Of a DNA stretch of 35,767 nt, positions 8,550 to 17,038 are shown in pieces. The translations under genes and the position numbers were made by a program. The DNA lies in the NCBI GenBank assembly GCA_002746535.1, contig NVWA01000024.1:60642-96408 (forward strand), read 5' to 3'. Positions within the stretch are counted from its first letter, which is position 1. Each line of letters begins with the position of its first letter. The stretch comes from Planctomycetota bacterium (GTDB lineage Bacteria; Planctomycetota; GCA-2746535). The notes below the pieces were generated by a model. It was given only the letters and a program-made list of their open reading frames with translations. It was not told where the DNA came from and searched no databases.

Positions 8550-9476
8550 ATGAGTGTTCGTTTAATACAATTTAGTGATATACATGTTGGTTCACCTTAT
8601 AGCTTTAGATATCAACCGGCATGGTCCGAGAACTTTTTCAATGCAATGGAGCAAGTCAAGGAATTTGATGTTCAACCCGAGGTTATCGTCATCACGGGTG
8701 ATTTAACTAGAGATGGTGAAACTCATCCTTTTGAGTTGCGCCAAATAAAAGAAATTCTTGAAAAATATCCCTATCAATTCTATTGTATACCTGGAAATCA
8801 TGATAGCGGTGGACGTTATGATATTAGTTCGCATGCTAGGGTTTCTAGCACAAAAATAGAACGTTTCAGAAAAGTTTTTGGAGATGATAAATTTCAAGCT
8901 TCAGTGGGCAATTGCCGAATCATTGGTTTTAATTCATTTATTCTTGGCAGTGGACTGCCTGAAGAGCCTGAATTATGGGCATGGCTAGAAGAGAAAGCGA
9001 AAGAAAAAAATGATCAGTGGTCTCGTCAAATTTGGTTTATGCATAATTTAGCATACAACAAACATCCCTTTGAAAATGAAATTATTACAAAAGAAGAAAA
9101 TCGAAAACTTTGGTACCATTTATTAGAGTTAAAAGCACAACATCGTTTGATGCAATTAATTTCTAATAATGATATTGACATTATAGCCAATGGGCATACT
9201 CATAACTATATTGATCGTACGGTAGATGGAATTCACCATGTAACCTGCCCTTCAACGGCATTTCATCCTGCGCTCCCTGCGACCTCGCCTTTAGGTTATA
9301 TGATTTATGACATAGACGATGATGGCATTAAGGTGGAACTGAAGCAATTATCTAATATCTCTGAAAAACCAGGATATGGTATCGGGGGTAATATCCTTTA
9401 TGATGAAAGAGATTATTCTTTGGCCCAAAAAGTATCCCCTGAAACAACAATTGAAATTAAGGCACAATTGAGTTAA
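8550..9476 (+). CDS. Calcineurin-like metallophosphoesterase (CpdA/Icc-like)
   Basis: The protein carries the ordered metal-binding motifs of calcineurin-like phosphoesterases: FSDIHVGSP (D-x-H), VITGDLTRDGE (G-D), IPGNHDSGG (G-N-H-D), WFMHNLA (His) and ANGHTHNY (G-H-x-H). At ~308 residues the length and motif spacing resemble cAMP phosphodiesterase CpdA and related cytosolic enzymes. There is no signal peptide. GTG 8541 is an alternative start three codons upstream, but ATG 8550 is preferred. The gene is 171 bp after the cupin-AraC gene on the same strand. In this setting it might act on a phosphorylated sugar or lipid rather than cAMP. The two following paralogues carry cyclic-nucleotide-binding domains, so a cAMP link is possible but unproven. 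Confidence 0.85.
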   Translation: MSVRLIQFSDIHVGSPYSFRYQPAWSENFFNAMEQVKEFDVQPEVIVITGDLTRDGETHPFELRQIKEILEKYPYQFYCIPGNHDSGGRYDISSHARVSSTKIERFRKVFGDDKFQASVGNCRIIGFNSFILGSGLPEEPELWAWLEEKAKEKNDQWSRQIWFMHNLAYNKHPFENEIITKEENRKLWYHLLELKAQHRLMQLISNNDIDIIANGHTHNYIDRTVDGIHHVTCPSTAFHPALPATSPLGYMIYDIDDDGIKVELKQLSNISEKPGYGIGGNILYDERDYSLAQKVSPETTIEIKAQLS

Positions 9477-9606
9477 AAAGACTTAGGTCTATAACAGTAA
9501 TATGGTTGAGGTGATTTTGATGACATCGCGTTGCTCATCAGAAAGAAATAAAAGTCAGTTCCTTACAAATTCTTAAATTTTAATTAAAACCGTTACTATA
9601 AATATT

Positions 9607-12555
9607 TCATGGTTTTGCAGGTGACGTTTTTAGATAGCCGATCAAGGTTTTCATCACAGCTCGCAAAACTTCTGGCAGATCTTCAGTAATGCTATCGAAC
9701 GTATTATTTTCGATAAAAAGCAGATGGCTGTCTGCAGAGGCAATTGCATCAGCGCCCCGGGGAGAATCATCAAACAAACTGATTTCACCAAAAAAGTCGC
9801 CTTCCTTGAGTTCAGTAAGTATTTCGCCTTTGCGTACAATCTTGACACTGCCAGCAGCAATGATGTATAATCCATCAGGATAATCATCCTGTGAAAATAA
9901 TTTTTCCTCATTGACTAACTCGCGTTCTTCAGTCTTTTCGGCGATCGTCAATAAAATCTCGCCAGGTAAACTTTCAAAAAGTTTTGTTTTTCTTAGAATT
10001 AATGCTTTGTGTGTAATGTTCATTTTCTCGTCCTTGTGGCTATTTAATTCAAAATTTAAAACTTGATCGAGCCAAGGATCATTACTTTGACGGAGTTCAT
10101 CCAGAGCTTCATTAGATGAAAAGGGACTTTTATTTTCAAACACCGCAATCGCTTTTTTCAGTTCAGAATCTGGAGAAATAGTTTCTAGTAATTCTAAGGC
10201 TGCCGCTTTTTGAGAAGAATCTACAACTGAAAATTCATCTGGAAGTAAAATCGGTTTAACCTCAATAATTTCAGAAGGAATCGTACATGTTCCAACAAAA
10301 TACAGAAATCTTAAACATGCCAGTTTCTGCCTGGCTGCTAGTTCTATTTTCACGTAAACAGGAACATTCTCACCTGTTTCCGCAGCCTTTAAAAGTTGAA
10401 TTGTATGGTGCTCCAACAAAGCAAACTCTCTGGATTTTGTTTTAAATCGATCACCAGCTACCTGACGGTGAGCTCTGAAGACAACTTCTCGAGCAGCCAT
10501 AGTACGAATCACAATATCGCCATTTTCTATGATTGATGTAAAGATGTCTTCTATTTTTTCATCAGGTATGGAAGCCAGAGTTTTCATGATCACTCGCGAG
10601 CGTGTATAGTTTTTTCGGTCAATCTGTTCTAATAGCACATCACCTACTGATATCCCTAAGCTTACCAGAGCGCGGCTTGCATAACGGGAAATTCTCCCAG
10701 CCCCCAGCTTGGATACTAACAAAGGTGTTAGGCCATATACTTTGCGGCTGCCAGCTGATCTAATTGCTGTAATGCATACTTCTATATTAGAATCATTAAT
10801 CAATTTTTCCAATTCTTTTTCCATCTTACCTGCCTGCAGAGAACCCAGAACTCTTGCAGCACCTTTTCTTATGATCGAATCAGAACTGTTTATCATTTCT
10901 TTCAGCGCTATGCCCGCATCAATGATATGATCCAAATTTCCCGCACGCAATAGAACGAGAATTGCTCCGGCCTTGACTCTTGGCACTGTGCTGTTTAAAT
11001 GAACTGCAGCATGATCTACAATTTTTTCAGGATCAAGCTCCGATAAAACTTCCATTAGGGCCGCCTGGATTTCTTGATCTTCTTCCAGGCTGACACGTTC
11101 GATAAGTCGAGGTACAGAATTGTAATCTTTCAATGCTTTAACGGTTTTGATAGTTTCCATTCTAACTATGCTGGATTCTGATCCCAGGTGCTGATAAAGA
11201 GAATCCAAAATTGCATCGTCGTGATATTCCCTAATTAATCCCAAACCAAAAATAATTGCATCCGGATCCTCTTCATCTAAAGCATGCATGGCTAACTCTT
11301 TGGCTGCTTGACGATCCGCATCAGAAATTTCATCACTATCCTTTCCGAATCGTTTACTTTTAATCGCATCTTTCAAAGCTTTTTTATAAACTTTTTTTGT
11401 TTTACATACAATCCAAATCCAAGCAATGGTGGCCAGGACGGCAACCACAGCCACCACTCTTATGGCCAATTGACTATCCTGTGGTGTAATTAAAGAAATG
11501 ATCCAAAGTAAAAGAGCACCTACTCCCGTACCCAGTGGGGTTACCACACCTTTAAGAAACAGTTTACTTTTTCTTCTAACTTGAGCAGGTAAAGGGTTAG
11601 AAACAATTTCGCGACCGATCGTATCTACACTATAGCCAAAAACAATTTCACCTAATCGAAAAACAGTGGCGGCCCACAAAAGAGGAATCAGAAAAAGACC
11701 CAAACCACCAACAAAGCAAAATACGGGCAAAATTAAAAGAAGTACTGTCAATCCAAATTTTCTCAATATCGGATTGGTAGCACCTAACTGAACTGCTAGG
11801 GTAATTGCAATGGAAATGCCATAGAATGGGCCCAGAAATTGGCCAATTTCTTCATTCTTATAATTTTCAGCAATTCCAACTTTCAAAGCGTAGTCAGCCA
11901 TCGTATCTACAATCATCATTAGAAAAACTACTACAGCAATATTTCTGAATAATGGATATTTAGTTGGTGAGGTACCTGTAGTAGGTTTCATTTTGGAAAC
12001 TTTAACTGGTTTCAAATTCAGGACACACAATGCCGAACTAAGAATTAATGCTGCGAGAACATATAATAAATATTCTGAAGGATAGTGAATTAAAAAAAAA
12101 GGAATCATCAGGCCAATACATAATCCACCAATACTGCCAGCACTAGCAATCCACTTTATCAGCGTTTTAAATTTACGAACATCAAAAGCATCTCCAACTA
12201 CATTCCAGGACATGACACCTAAAATCACAGAAAGTGCAGAAATCCAAAGCGAAATAGCAAAGGGTGCTCCAGGAATATTCATGGCAATGATGGCCGAAGA
12301 CCCTACGGCAGAAAGAGCCAATAGTATCAATATAAAAAAATTAATTAAAAAAGAACCTTTAGAGATAAAGGGGGTGATGCTGAAGGTTAATGCTAGTAGC
12401 ACAACCGTTTGACCAACAAAAAAATATGGCAACCAGTCGATGGAATAAGTTGAAAGAAAAAGCAGGTCCATATAAGTACGACTAAGGACAATCCCGGCCA
12501 CAGTAAAAAAGTGCAGAGATGCAGCTACAATAAACCTTAGAGTAGATGAAGTCAA
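9607..12555 (-). CDS. NTT/MFS-like membrane protein fused to HEAT repeats and a cyclic-nucleotide-binding domain (copy 1)
   Basis: A 982-residue three-part protein. Residues 1-~400 contain about 11-12 hydrophobic segments resembling the ATP:ADP antiporter (NTT) branch of the major facilitator superfamily, with the family-like stretch FAVISLWISALSV-type membrane helices. Residues ~415-700 form HEAT-like helical repeats (DAIIFGLGLIREYHDD, SIVRMETIKTVKALKD, IEVCITAIRSAGSRKV). Residues ~858-980 are a cyclic-nucleotide-binding domain with the phosphate cassette FFGEISLFDDSPRGADA, in which E924 and R933 are the ligand-binding pair. Translation appears to start at TTG 12555, preceded by AGGGCGG; no ATG is available before the first conserved helix. 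The neighbour at 12674 is a near-identical paralogue. Transport activity and substrate are inferred from fold resemblance only. Confidence 0.82.
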   Translation of the reverse strand: MTSSTLRFIVAASLHFFTVAGIVLSRTYMDLLFLSTYSIDWLPYFFVGQTVVLLALTFSITPFISKGSFLINFFILILLALSAVGSSAIIAMNIPGAPFAISLWISALSVILGVMSWNVVGDAFDVRKFKTLIKWIASAGSIGGLCIGLMIPFFLIHYPSEYLLYVLAALILSSALCVLNLKPVKVSKMKPTTGTSPTKYPLFRNIAVVVFLMMIVDTMADYALKVGIAENYKNEEIGQFLGPFYGISIAITLAVQLGATNPILRKFGLTVLLLILPVFCFVGGLGLFLIPLLWAATVFRLGEIVFGYSVDTIGREIVSNPLPAQVRRKSKLFLKGVVTPLGTGVGALLLWIISLITPQDSQLAIRVVAVVAVLATIAWIWIVCKTKKVYKKALKDAIKSKRFGKDSDEISDADRQAAKELAMHALDEEDPDAIIFGLGLIREYHDDAILDSLYQHLGSESSIVRMETIKTVKALKDYNSVPRLIERVSLEEDQEIQAALMEVLSELDPEKIVDHAAVHLNSTVPRVKAGAILVLLRAGNLDHIIDAGIALKEMINSSDSIIRKGAARVLGSLQAGKMEKELEKLINDSNIEVCITAIRSAGSRKVYGLTPLLVSKLGAGRISRYASRALVSLGISVGDVLLEQIDRKNYTRSRVIMKTLASIPDEKIEDIFTSIIENGDIVIRTMAAREVVFRAHRQVAGDRFKTKSREFALLEHHTIQLLKAAETGENVPVYVKIELAARQKLACLRFLYFVGTCTIPSEIIEVKPILLPDEFSVVDSSQKAAALELLETISPDSELKKAIAVFENKSPFSSNEALDELRQSNDPWLDQVLNFELNSHKDEKMNITHKALILRKTKLFESLPGEILLTIAEKTEERELVNEEKLFSQDDYPDGLYIIAAGSVKIVRKGEILTELKEGDFFGEISLFDDSPRGADAIASADSHLLFIENNTFDSITEDLPEVLRAVMKTLIGYLKTSPAKP

Positions 12556-12613
12556 TATATATGCCGCCCTAATTCAATGGTTGTGGCTAAAGTCATCAGA
12601 AATTTAACACAAC

Positions 12614-12632
12614 GCATGCGTTGTCTCTACAA
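12614..12632. repeat. 19-bp copy of the repeat flanking the 2.1-2.4 kb element
   Basis: GCATGCGTTGTCTCTACAA is identical to 2358-2376. It begins with the palindrome AACGCATGCGTT (12611-12622) and lies between the two tandem paralogues, where the duplicated flanking sequence stops being similar. It may mark the junction or be a later insertion. Confidence 0.6.
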
Positions 12633-12673
12633 TTAAAAAATGCTAACATATTTAAACTACTTATTTAAATATT

Positions 12674-15622
12674 TCATTGTTTTGCAGGTGACGTTTTTAA
12701 ATAACCGATCATAGTTTTCATCACGGCGCGCAAAACTTCTGGCAGGTCTTCGGTAATGCTGTCGAACGTATTATTTTCGATAAAAAGTAAATGGCTATCC
12801 GAAGAGGCAATTGCATCAGCACCGCGTGGGGAATCATCAAACAAACTGATTTCGCCAAAAAAGTCGCCTTCCTTGAGTTCAGTTAGTATTTCACCTTTGC
12901 GTACAATTTTGACACTACCAGAAGCAATGATGTATAATCCATCCGGATAGTCGTCCTGTGAAAATAATCTTTCTTCATTAATGACCTCACGTTCCTCCGT
13001 CTCTTCTGCGATCGTCAATAAAATCTCGCCAGGTAAACTTTCAAACAGTTTTGTTTTTCTTAGGATTAAAGTTTTGTGTGTAATGTCCATTTTCTCTTCC
13101 TTTTGGCTATTTAATTCAAAATTTAAAACTTGATGAAGCCAAGGGTCTTTACGTTGACGAAGTTCATCCAGGGCTTCATTAGATGAAAACGGGCTTTTAT
13201 CTTCAAAGACTGTAATGGCTTTTTTCAATTCAGAATCAGGTGAAATAGTTTCTAGTAATTCCAGGGCCGCCGCCTTTTGCGAAGAATCAACAACTGAGAA
13301 CTCATCTGGAAGTAAAATCGGTTTAATCTCAATGATTTCAGAAGGAATCGTGCAAATCGCGAAAAAATACAGAAATCTTAAGCGTGCTAATTTCTGTCTG
13401 GCTGCCAGTTCTGCTTTCACGTAATCAGGAACGGTCTCACCTGTTTCCGCAGCCTTTAAGAGTTGAATCGTATGATGCTCCAATAGAGCAAACTCTCTAC
13501 ACTTTGTTTTAAATCGATCACCAGCCACCTGACGACGTGCTCTGAATACAACTTCACGAGCGGCCATGGTACGAATCACAATATCGCCGTTTTCTATGAT
13601 TGATGTAAAGATGTCTTCTATTTTTTCATCTGGGATGGAAGCTAGAGTTTTCATGATCACTCGCGAGCGTGTATAGTTTTTTTGGTCAATCTGTTCCAAT
13701 AACACATCACCAACTGAAACACCTAAATCTATCAGGGTGCGGCTTGCATATCGAGAAACTCTCCCCGACCCCAACTTGGATACTAACAATGGAGTAAGGC
13801 CATATACTTTTCGACTTCCAGCTGACCTAATTGCTGTAATGCATACTTCTTCATCAGTATCATTTATCAGTTTCCCCAATTCTTTTTCCATCTTGCCAGC
13901 CTGCAGAGAACCCAGAGCTCTTGCGGCACCCTTTCTTATAACAGAGTCAGAACTGTTAATCATTTCTTTCAGCGCCTTGCCCGCATCAATAATGTGATCC
14001 AAATTGCCGGCACGCAGTAAAACTAGAATTGCTCCAGCTTTGACACTTGGCACAGTACTATTTAAATGAACCGCGGCATGATCTACAATTTTTTCAGCGT
14101 CAAGTTCAGACAACACTTCCATCAGGGCCGCCTGAATTTCTTGATCTTCTTCTTGACTGACACGTTCTATAAGATCAGGTACAGAATTATGATCTTTTAA
14201 TACTTTAACGGTTTTGATCGTTTCCATTCTAACTATACTGGATTTTGATCCCAGGTGTTGATAAAGGGAATCCGGAATAGTATCGCCGTGATAATCCCTG
14301 ATTAATCCCAAACCAAAAAGAATTGCATCCGGATCCTTTTCATCTAAAGCATGCATGGCCAGTTCTTTGGCTGCTTGCCGATCAGCATCAGATATTTCAT
14401 CACCGTCCTTTCCGAATCGTTTACTTTTAACCGCATCTTTCAATGCATTTTTATAAACTTTATTTGTTTTACGTACGATCCAGATCCAAACGATGGTGGC
14501 TAGGACGGCAATCACAGCTACCATTCTTATGGCCAAATTACTATCTTGTGGAATGGCTAATGAAACAATCCAAAGCAAAATTGCACCCACTCCCGTACCC
14601 AATGGCGTTGCCACACCTTTTAGAAATAGCTTACTTTTTCTTCTAACTTGAGCAGGTAAAGGGTTAGAAGCAATTTCTCGACCTATATTGTCCACACTAT
14701 AGCGAAATATAATTTCACCTAAGCGAAAAACAGTAGCAGCCCATAATACCGGAATAAGAAAAAGACCAAAACCACTGACTAGACAAAATACGGGCAAAAT
14801 TAAAAGAAGCACTGTCAAACCAAATCTTCTCAAAATAGTGTTGGTTACACCTAACTGAACTACCAGAGTGATGGCATTGCCAATGCCATAGAAAGGGCCC
14901 AAAAATTGGCCGATTTCTTCATTCTTATAATTTTCAGCAACTCCCACTTTCAAGGCGTAGTCAGCCATTGTATCTACAATCATCAGGAGAAAAACCACAA
15001 CGGCAATATTTTTGAATAAGGGATATTTAGTTGGCGATGTACCTGCATTAGACTTTTTCTTAGAAACTTTTACTGGTTTCAAGTTCAAGACACACAGCGC
15101 CGAAAGAAGAATTAATACACCGAGAACATATAATAAATAATCTGACGGATATTGAATTAAAAAAAAAGGAATCATCAGACCTACGCATAAGCCACCAATA
15201 CTGCCTGCACTGGCAATCCACTTTATAAGCGTTTTAAATTTACGAACATCGAAAGCATCTCCAACGGCATTCCAGGACATGACACCTAAAAGCACAGAAA
15301 GTGCAGAAATCCATAGTGAAACAGCAAACGGTGCATACGGAATATTCAGCGCAATGATAGTAGGAGACCCAACAGCGGAAAGAGCCAATAAAATCAAAAT
15401 AAAAAAATTAATTAAAAAGGAGCCTTTAGCGATAAATGGAGTAATGCCAAGAGTTAAGACAAGCAGCACTACCGTTTGCCCGACAAAAAAATATGGCAAC
15501 CAGTCCAAGGAATAAGTTGAAAGAAAAAGCACGTCCATATAAGTACGACTGAGGACAATCCCGGCTACAGAAAAAAAGTGCAGAGATATAGCTGCAATAA
15601 ACCTTAGTGTAGAAGAAGTCAA
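12674..15622 (-). CDS. NTT/MFS-like membrane protein fused to HEAT repeats and a cyclic-nucleotide-binding domain (copy 2)
   Basis: A tandem paralogue of the gene at 9607, with the same length (982 residues) and architecture: NTT/MFS-like membrane part to ~400, HEAT repeats ~415-700, cyclic-nucleotide domain ~858-980 with an intact GEISLFDDSPRGADA cassette. The first 100 residues differ from copy 1 at 13 positions, mostly conservatively, with no gaps. About 55 bp upstream of the TTG start also resemble the sequence upstream of copy 1 (15623-15680 versus 12556-12610), so the duplication included the 5' flank. Both copies use TTG, here after AGGCCGG. As it is upstream on the minus strand, transcription may continue into copy 1. 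Both copies have intact frames, implying selection on each. Confidence 0.82.
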   Translation of the reverse strand: MTSSTLRFIAAISLHFFSVAGIVLSRTYMDVLFLSTYSLDWLPYFFVGQTVVLLVLTLGITPFIAKGSFLINFFILILLALSAVGSPTIIALNIPYAPFAVSLWISALSVLLGVMSWNAVGDAFDVRKFKTLIKWIASAGSIGGLCVGLMIPFFLIQYPSDYLLYVLGVLILLSALCVLNLKPVKVSKKKSNAGTSPTKYPLFKNIAVVVFLLMIVDTMADYALKVGVAENYKNEEIGQFLGPFYGIGNAITLVVQLGVTNTILRRFGLTVLLLILPVFCLVSGFGLFLIPVLWAATVFRLGEIIFRYSVDNIGREIASNPLPAQVRRKSKLFLKGVATPLGTGVGAILLWIVSLAIPQDSNLAIRMVAVIAVLATIVWIWIVRKTNKVYKNALKDAVKSKRFGKDGDEISDADRQAAKELAMHALDEKDPDAILFGLGLIRDYHGDTIPDSLYQHLGSKSSIVRMETIKTVKVLKDHNSVPDLIERVSQEEDQEIQAALMEVLSELDAEKIVDHAAVHLNSTVPSVKAGAILVLLRAGNLDHIIDAGKALKEMINSSDSVIRKGAARALGSLQAGKMEKELGKLINDTDEEVCITAIRSAGSRKVYGLTPLLVSKLGSGRVSRYASRTLIDLGVSVGDVLLEQIDQKNYTRSRVIMKTLASIPDEKIEDIFTSIIENGDIVIRTMAAREVVFRARRQVAGDRFKTKCREFALLEHHTIQLLKAAETGETVPDYVKAELAARQKLARLRFLYFFAICTIPSEIIEIKPILLPDEFSVVDSSQKAAALELLETISPDSELKKAITVFEDKSPFSSNEALDELRQRKDPWLHQVLNFELNSQKEEKMDITHKTLILRKTKLFESLPGEILLTIAEETEEREVINEERLFSQDDYPDGLYIIASGSVKIVRKGEILTELKEGDFFGEISLFDDSPRGADAIASSDSHLLFIENNTFDSITEDLPEVLRAVMKTMIGYLKTSPAKQ

Positions 15623-15941
15623 TAAATGTGCCGGCCTAAATCAATGGTTGTGGAAACAGTCATTAGAAACTTATACAAGCATTATGGTCAAATTATTGTC
15701 TTTAGCCATAACTATTAGCCCTATGCCAGAAGGAGGCATCAAAAGTCAATAAAGGAAGGTTAGGGACTAAATCTTATGAAGACTTATATCATTCAAAAGT
15801 GATGGATGAATGCAAAGGAATAAAATTTGTAAAATATAAATGAAAAATGATCAAAAGTTAAAGACGCTTGATTAACAGATGATTAATGGTTAGCAGATAC
15901 TGTTCCGTTAAAAGAAAGGGTATACTCTATTCTATAGATCT
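15623..15941. other. Intergenic region, 319 bp
   Basis: The first ~58 bp (to ~15680) are the duplicated 5' flank shared with copy 1 of the tandem pair. The rest shows no gene, strong hairpin or repeat that I can support. It must contain the promoter of the minus-strand tandem genes and the 3' end of the acyltransferase transcript. Confidence 0.5.
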
Positions 15942-16850
15942 TCAAACAATTGCGCTAGTTCGTCTATGAGTCAATAGCTTTAAACGCTGTAGGATAGGAT
16001 GATTTCTCGGTCTGTTGTAAATCTCAATTGACTTTAAGCTTCTCATCTTTCTGATGACGTCAGCTTCTTTCTCTGCATTAAAATAAGAATTATAAATAAG
16101 TCTCTTCATTTTTTTTGTTTTCTTTTCAATACTTCGCTTGAGACATATTTCTATGAGCTTCTTCATCTCTTGCATACTTTTTACCATCAAGACTGCTGGC
16201 GCACCTCTTACGACAGGGCATTCTTTTTCTTGACCTAATTGATCAAATTGTAAGATATGTTTATAGAAAAATTGATGACTGGGGTTTACCTGTGCTACGA
16301 TCACATCTCCATTCAATTGATGATAAGCATAAAGATATGTGTAGTTTGTAAGCAAGGATAAAATTTCTTTTGAATTACGTTCATCCTTTGCAATTACAAA
16401 TCTCGAGAATTCTACAATTTTATTACCTTTTGCTTTGATTTGGTTTAGTTCACTTTTATACAAATTACTCGCAGGTACTTCCTGGGAGGAATCGGTGATC
16501 AAGGTCATGGAGCCAACCATGTGGCCCTTTTTATCTTCTAAAAATAGTATCGTCGCATCAGGGCTTAAGTCTGCTTTTATGGTATATTCCTTTTTATTGT
16601 TTTCTTGAATGAATCCTTTGTCTAAGTAAATTTCGTACGCTAATCGATAAACTCTTTTTTTATCATAGATTGAATTTGCAATTTTAAGTGTGTATTCATC
16701 ATTTGCTAAAATTGGACTCTCTGGATTTTCTGTTACCTTTTTAATGGCTACTGAAACAGAGGAATGCTTTTTTTGTCTGACCTGTGGAAATTCATTGAAA
16801 GAGGTCTTTTTATTCCCTCGAAGTTTCATTTTTTTTGTATTCCAAATCAT
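15942..16850 (-). CDS. FeeM-like / autoinducer-synthase-like N-acyltransferase
   Basis: A 302-residue protein whose residues ~52-230 fit the GNAT-fold family of N-acyl amino acid synthase FeeM, the PEP-CTERM/exosortase-associated acyltransferase and acyl-homoserine-lactone synthases. Seen: KKRVYRLAYEIYLDKGFI (family R-x-x-x-Y-x-x-Y-x-x-x-x-x-F pattern), ATILFLEDKKGHMVGSMTLI (core strands), KIVEFSRFVIAKDERN (the E-x-S/SR-F signature at 148-151) and VAQVNPSHQFFYKHILQF. Enzymes of this group use acyl-ACP to acylate an amino acid or similar amine. Residues 1-50 and ~230-302 are basic extensions (RQKKHS; KRSIEKKTKKMKRL) of unknown role. AAAGGATC precedes the ATG. A sigma-54-type promoter candidate lies ~45-60 bp upstream, and a sigma-54 activator gene is divergent. 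The product could be a signal or a membrane aminolipid. Confidence 0.75.
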   Translation of the reverse strand: MIWNTKKMKLRGNKKTSFNEFPQVRQKKHSSVSVAIKKVTENPESPILANDEYTLKIANSIYDKKRVYRLAYEIYLDKGFIQENNKKEYTIKADLSPDATILFLEDKKGHMVGSMTLITDSSQEVPASNLYKSELNQIKAKGNKIVEFSRFVIAKDERNSKEILSLLTNYTYLYAYHQLNGDVIVAQVNPSHQFFYKHILQFDQLGQEKECPVVRGAPAVLMVKSMQEMKKLIEICLKRSIEKKTKKMKRLIYNSYFNAEKEADVIRKMRSLKSIEIYNRPRNHPILQRLKLLTHRRTSAIV

Positions 16851-16890
16851 GTGAGATCCTTTAATAGTTCAACTTGATATATTGCCTCTA

Positions 16891-16909
16891 TAGAAAAATT
16901 CGTGCCAAG
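16891..16909 (-). promoter_or_regulatory. Candidate sigma-54 (-24/-12) promoter of the FeeM-like gene
   Basis: Read on the minus strand the site is CTTGGCACGAATTTTTCTA. Against the consensus TGGCACG-N4-TTGC it matches every specified base except the -12 G (TTTC for TTGC), with correct spacing. It would place the transcription start roughly 30 bases before the acyltransferase ATG at 16850. The adjacent divergent gene encodes a sigma-54 activator. A mirrored GGGCACGAA at about 16952-16960 lacks a matching -12 element and may be an activator-binding half. Confidence 0.5.
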
Positions 16910-16974
16910 GATCATTTTTTCGTAAGTATCTTTAAATTAATAGTTTATGATGGGCACGAACCTGTAAGAATAAA

Positions 16975-17002
16975 TTGACTTAGCTTATTATAAGCATAAT
17001 AT
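16975..17002 (+). promoter_or_regulatory. Candidate sigma-70-type promoter of the sigma-54 activator gene
   Basis: TTGACT at 16975-16980 and TAATAT at 16997-17002 are separated by 16 bp, 37 bp before the start codon. Between and over the -10 region is a repeated TATAAGCA (16989-16996 and 17000-17007, 11 bp apart), which could be a binding site one helical turn apart. Confidence 0.45.
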
Positions 17003-17038
17003 AAGCACAATTTGATTATATAGAATTGGACATATCTG

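Noticed and set aside
9654..9911. Other-frame ORFs inside the tandem paralogues, repeated in both copies
   Set aside because: They lie in alternative frames of strongly coding sequence; their conservation follows from that of the main genes.
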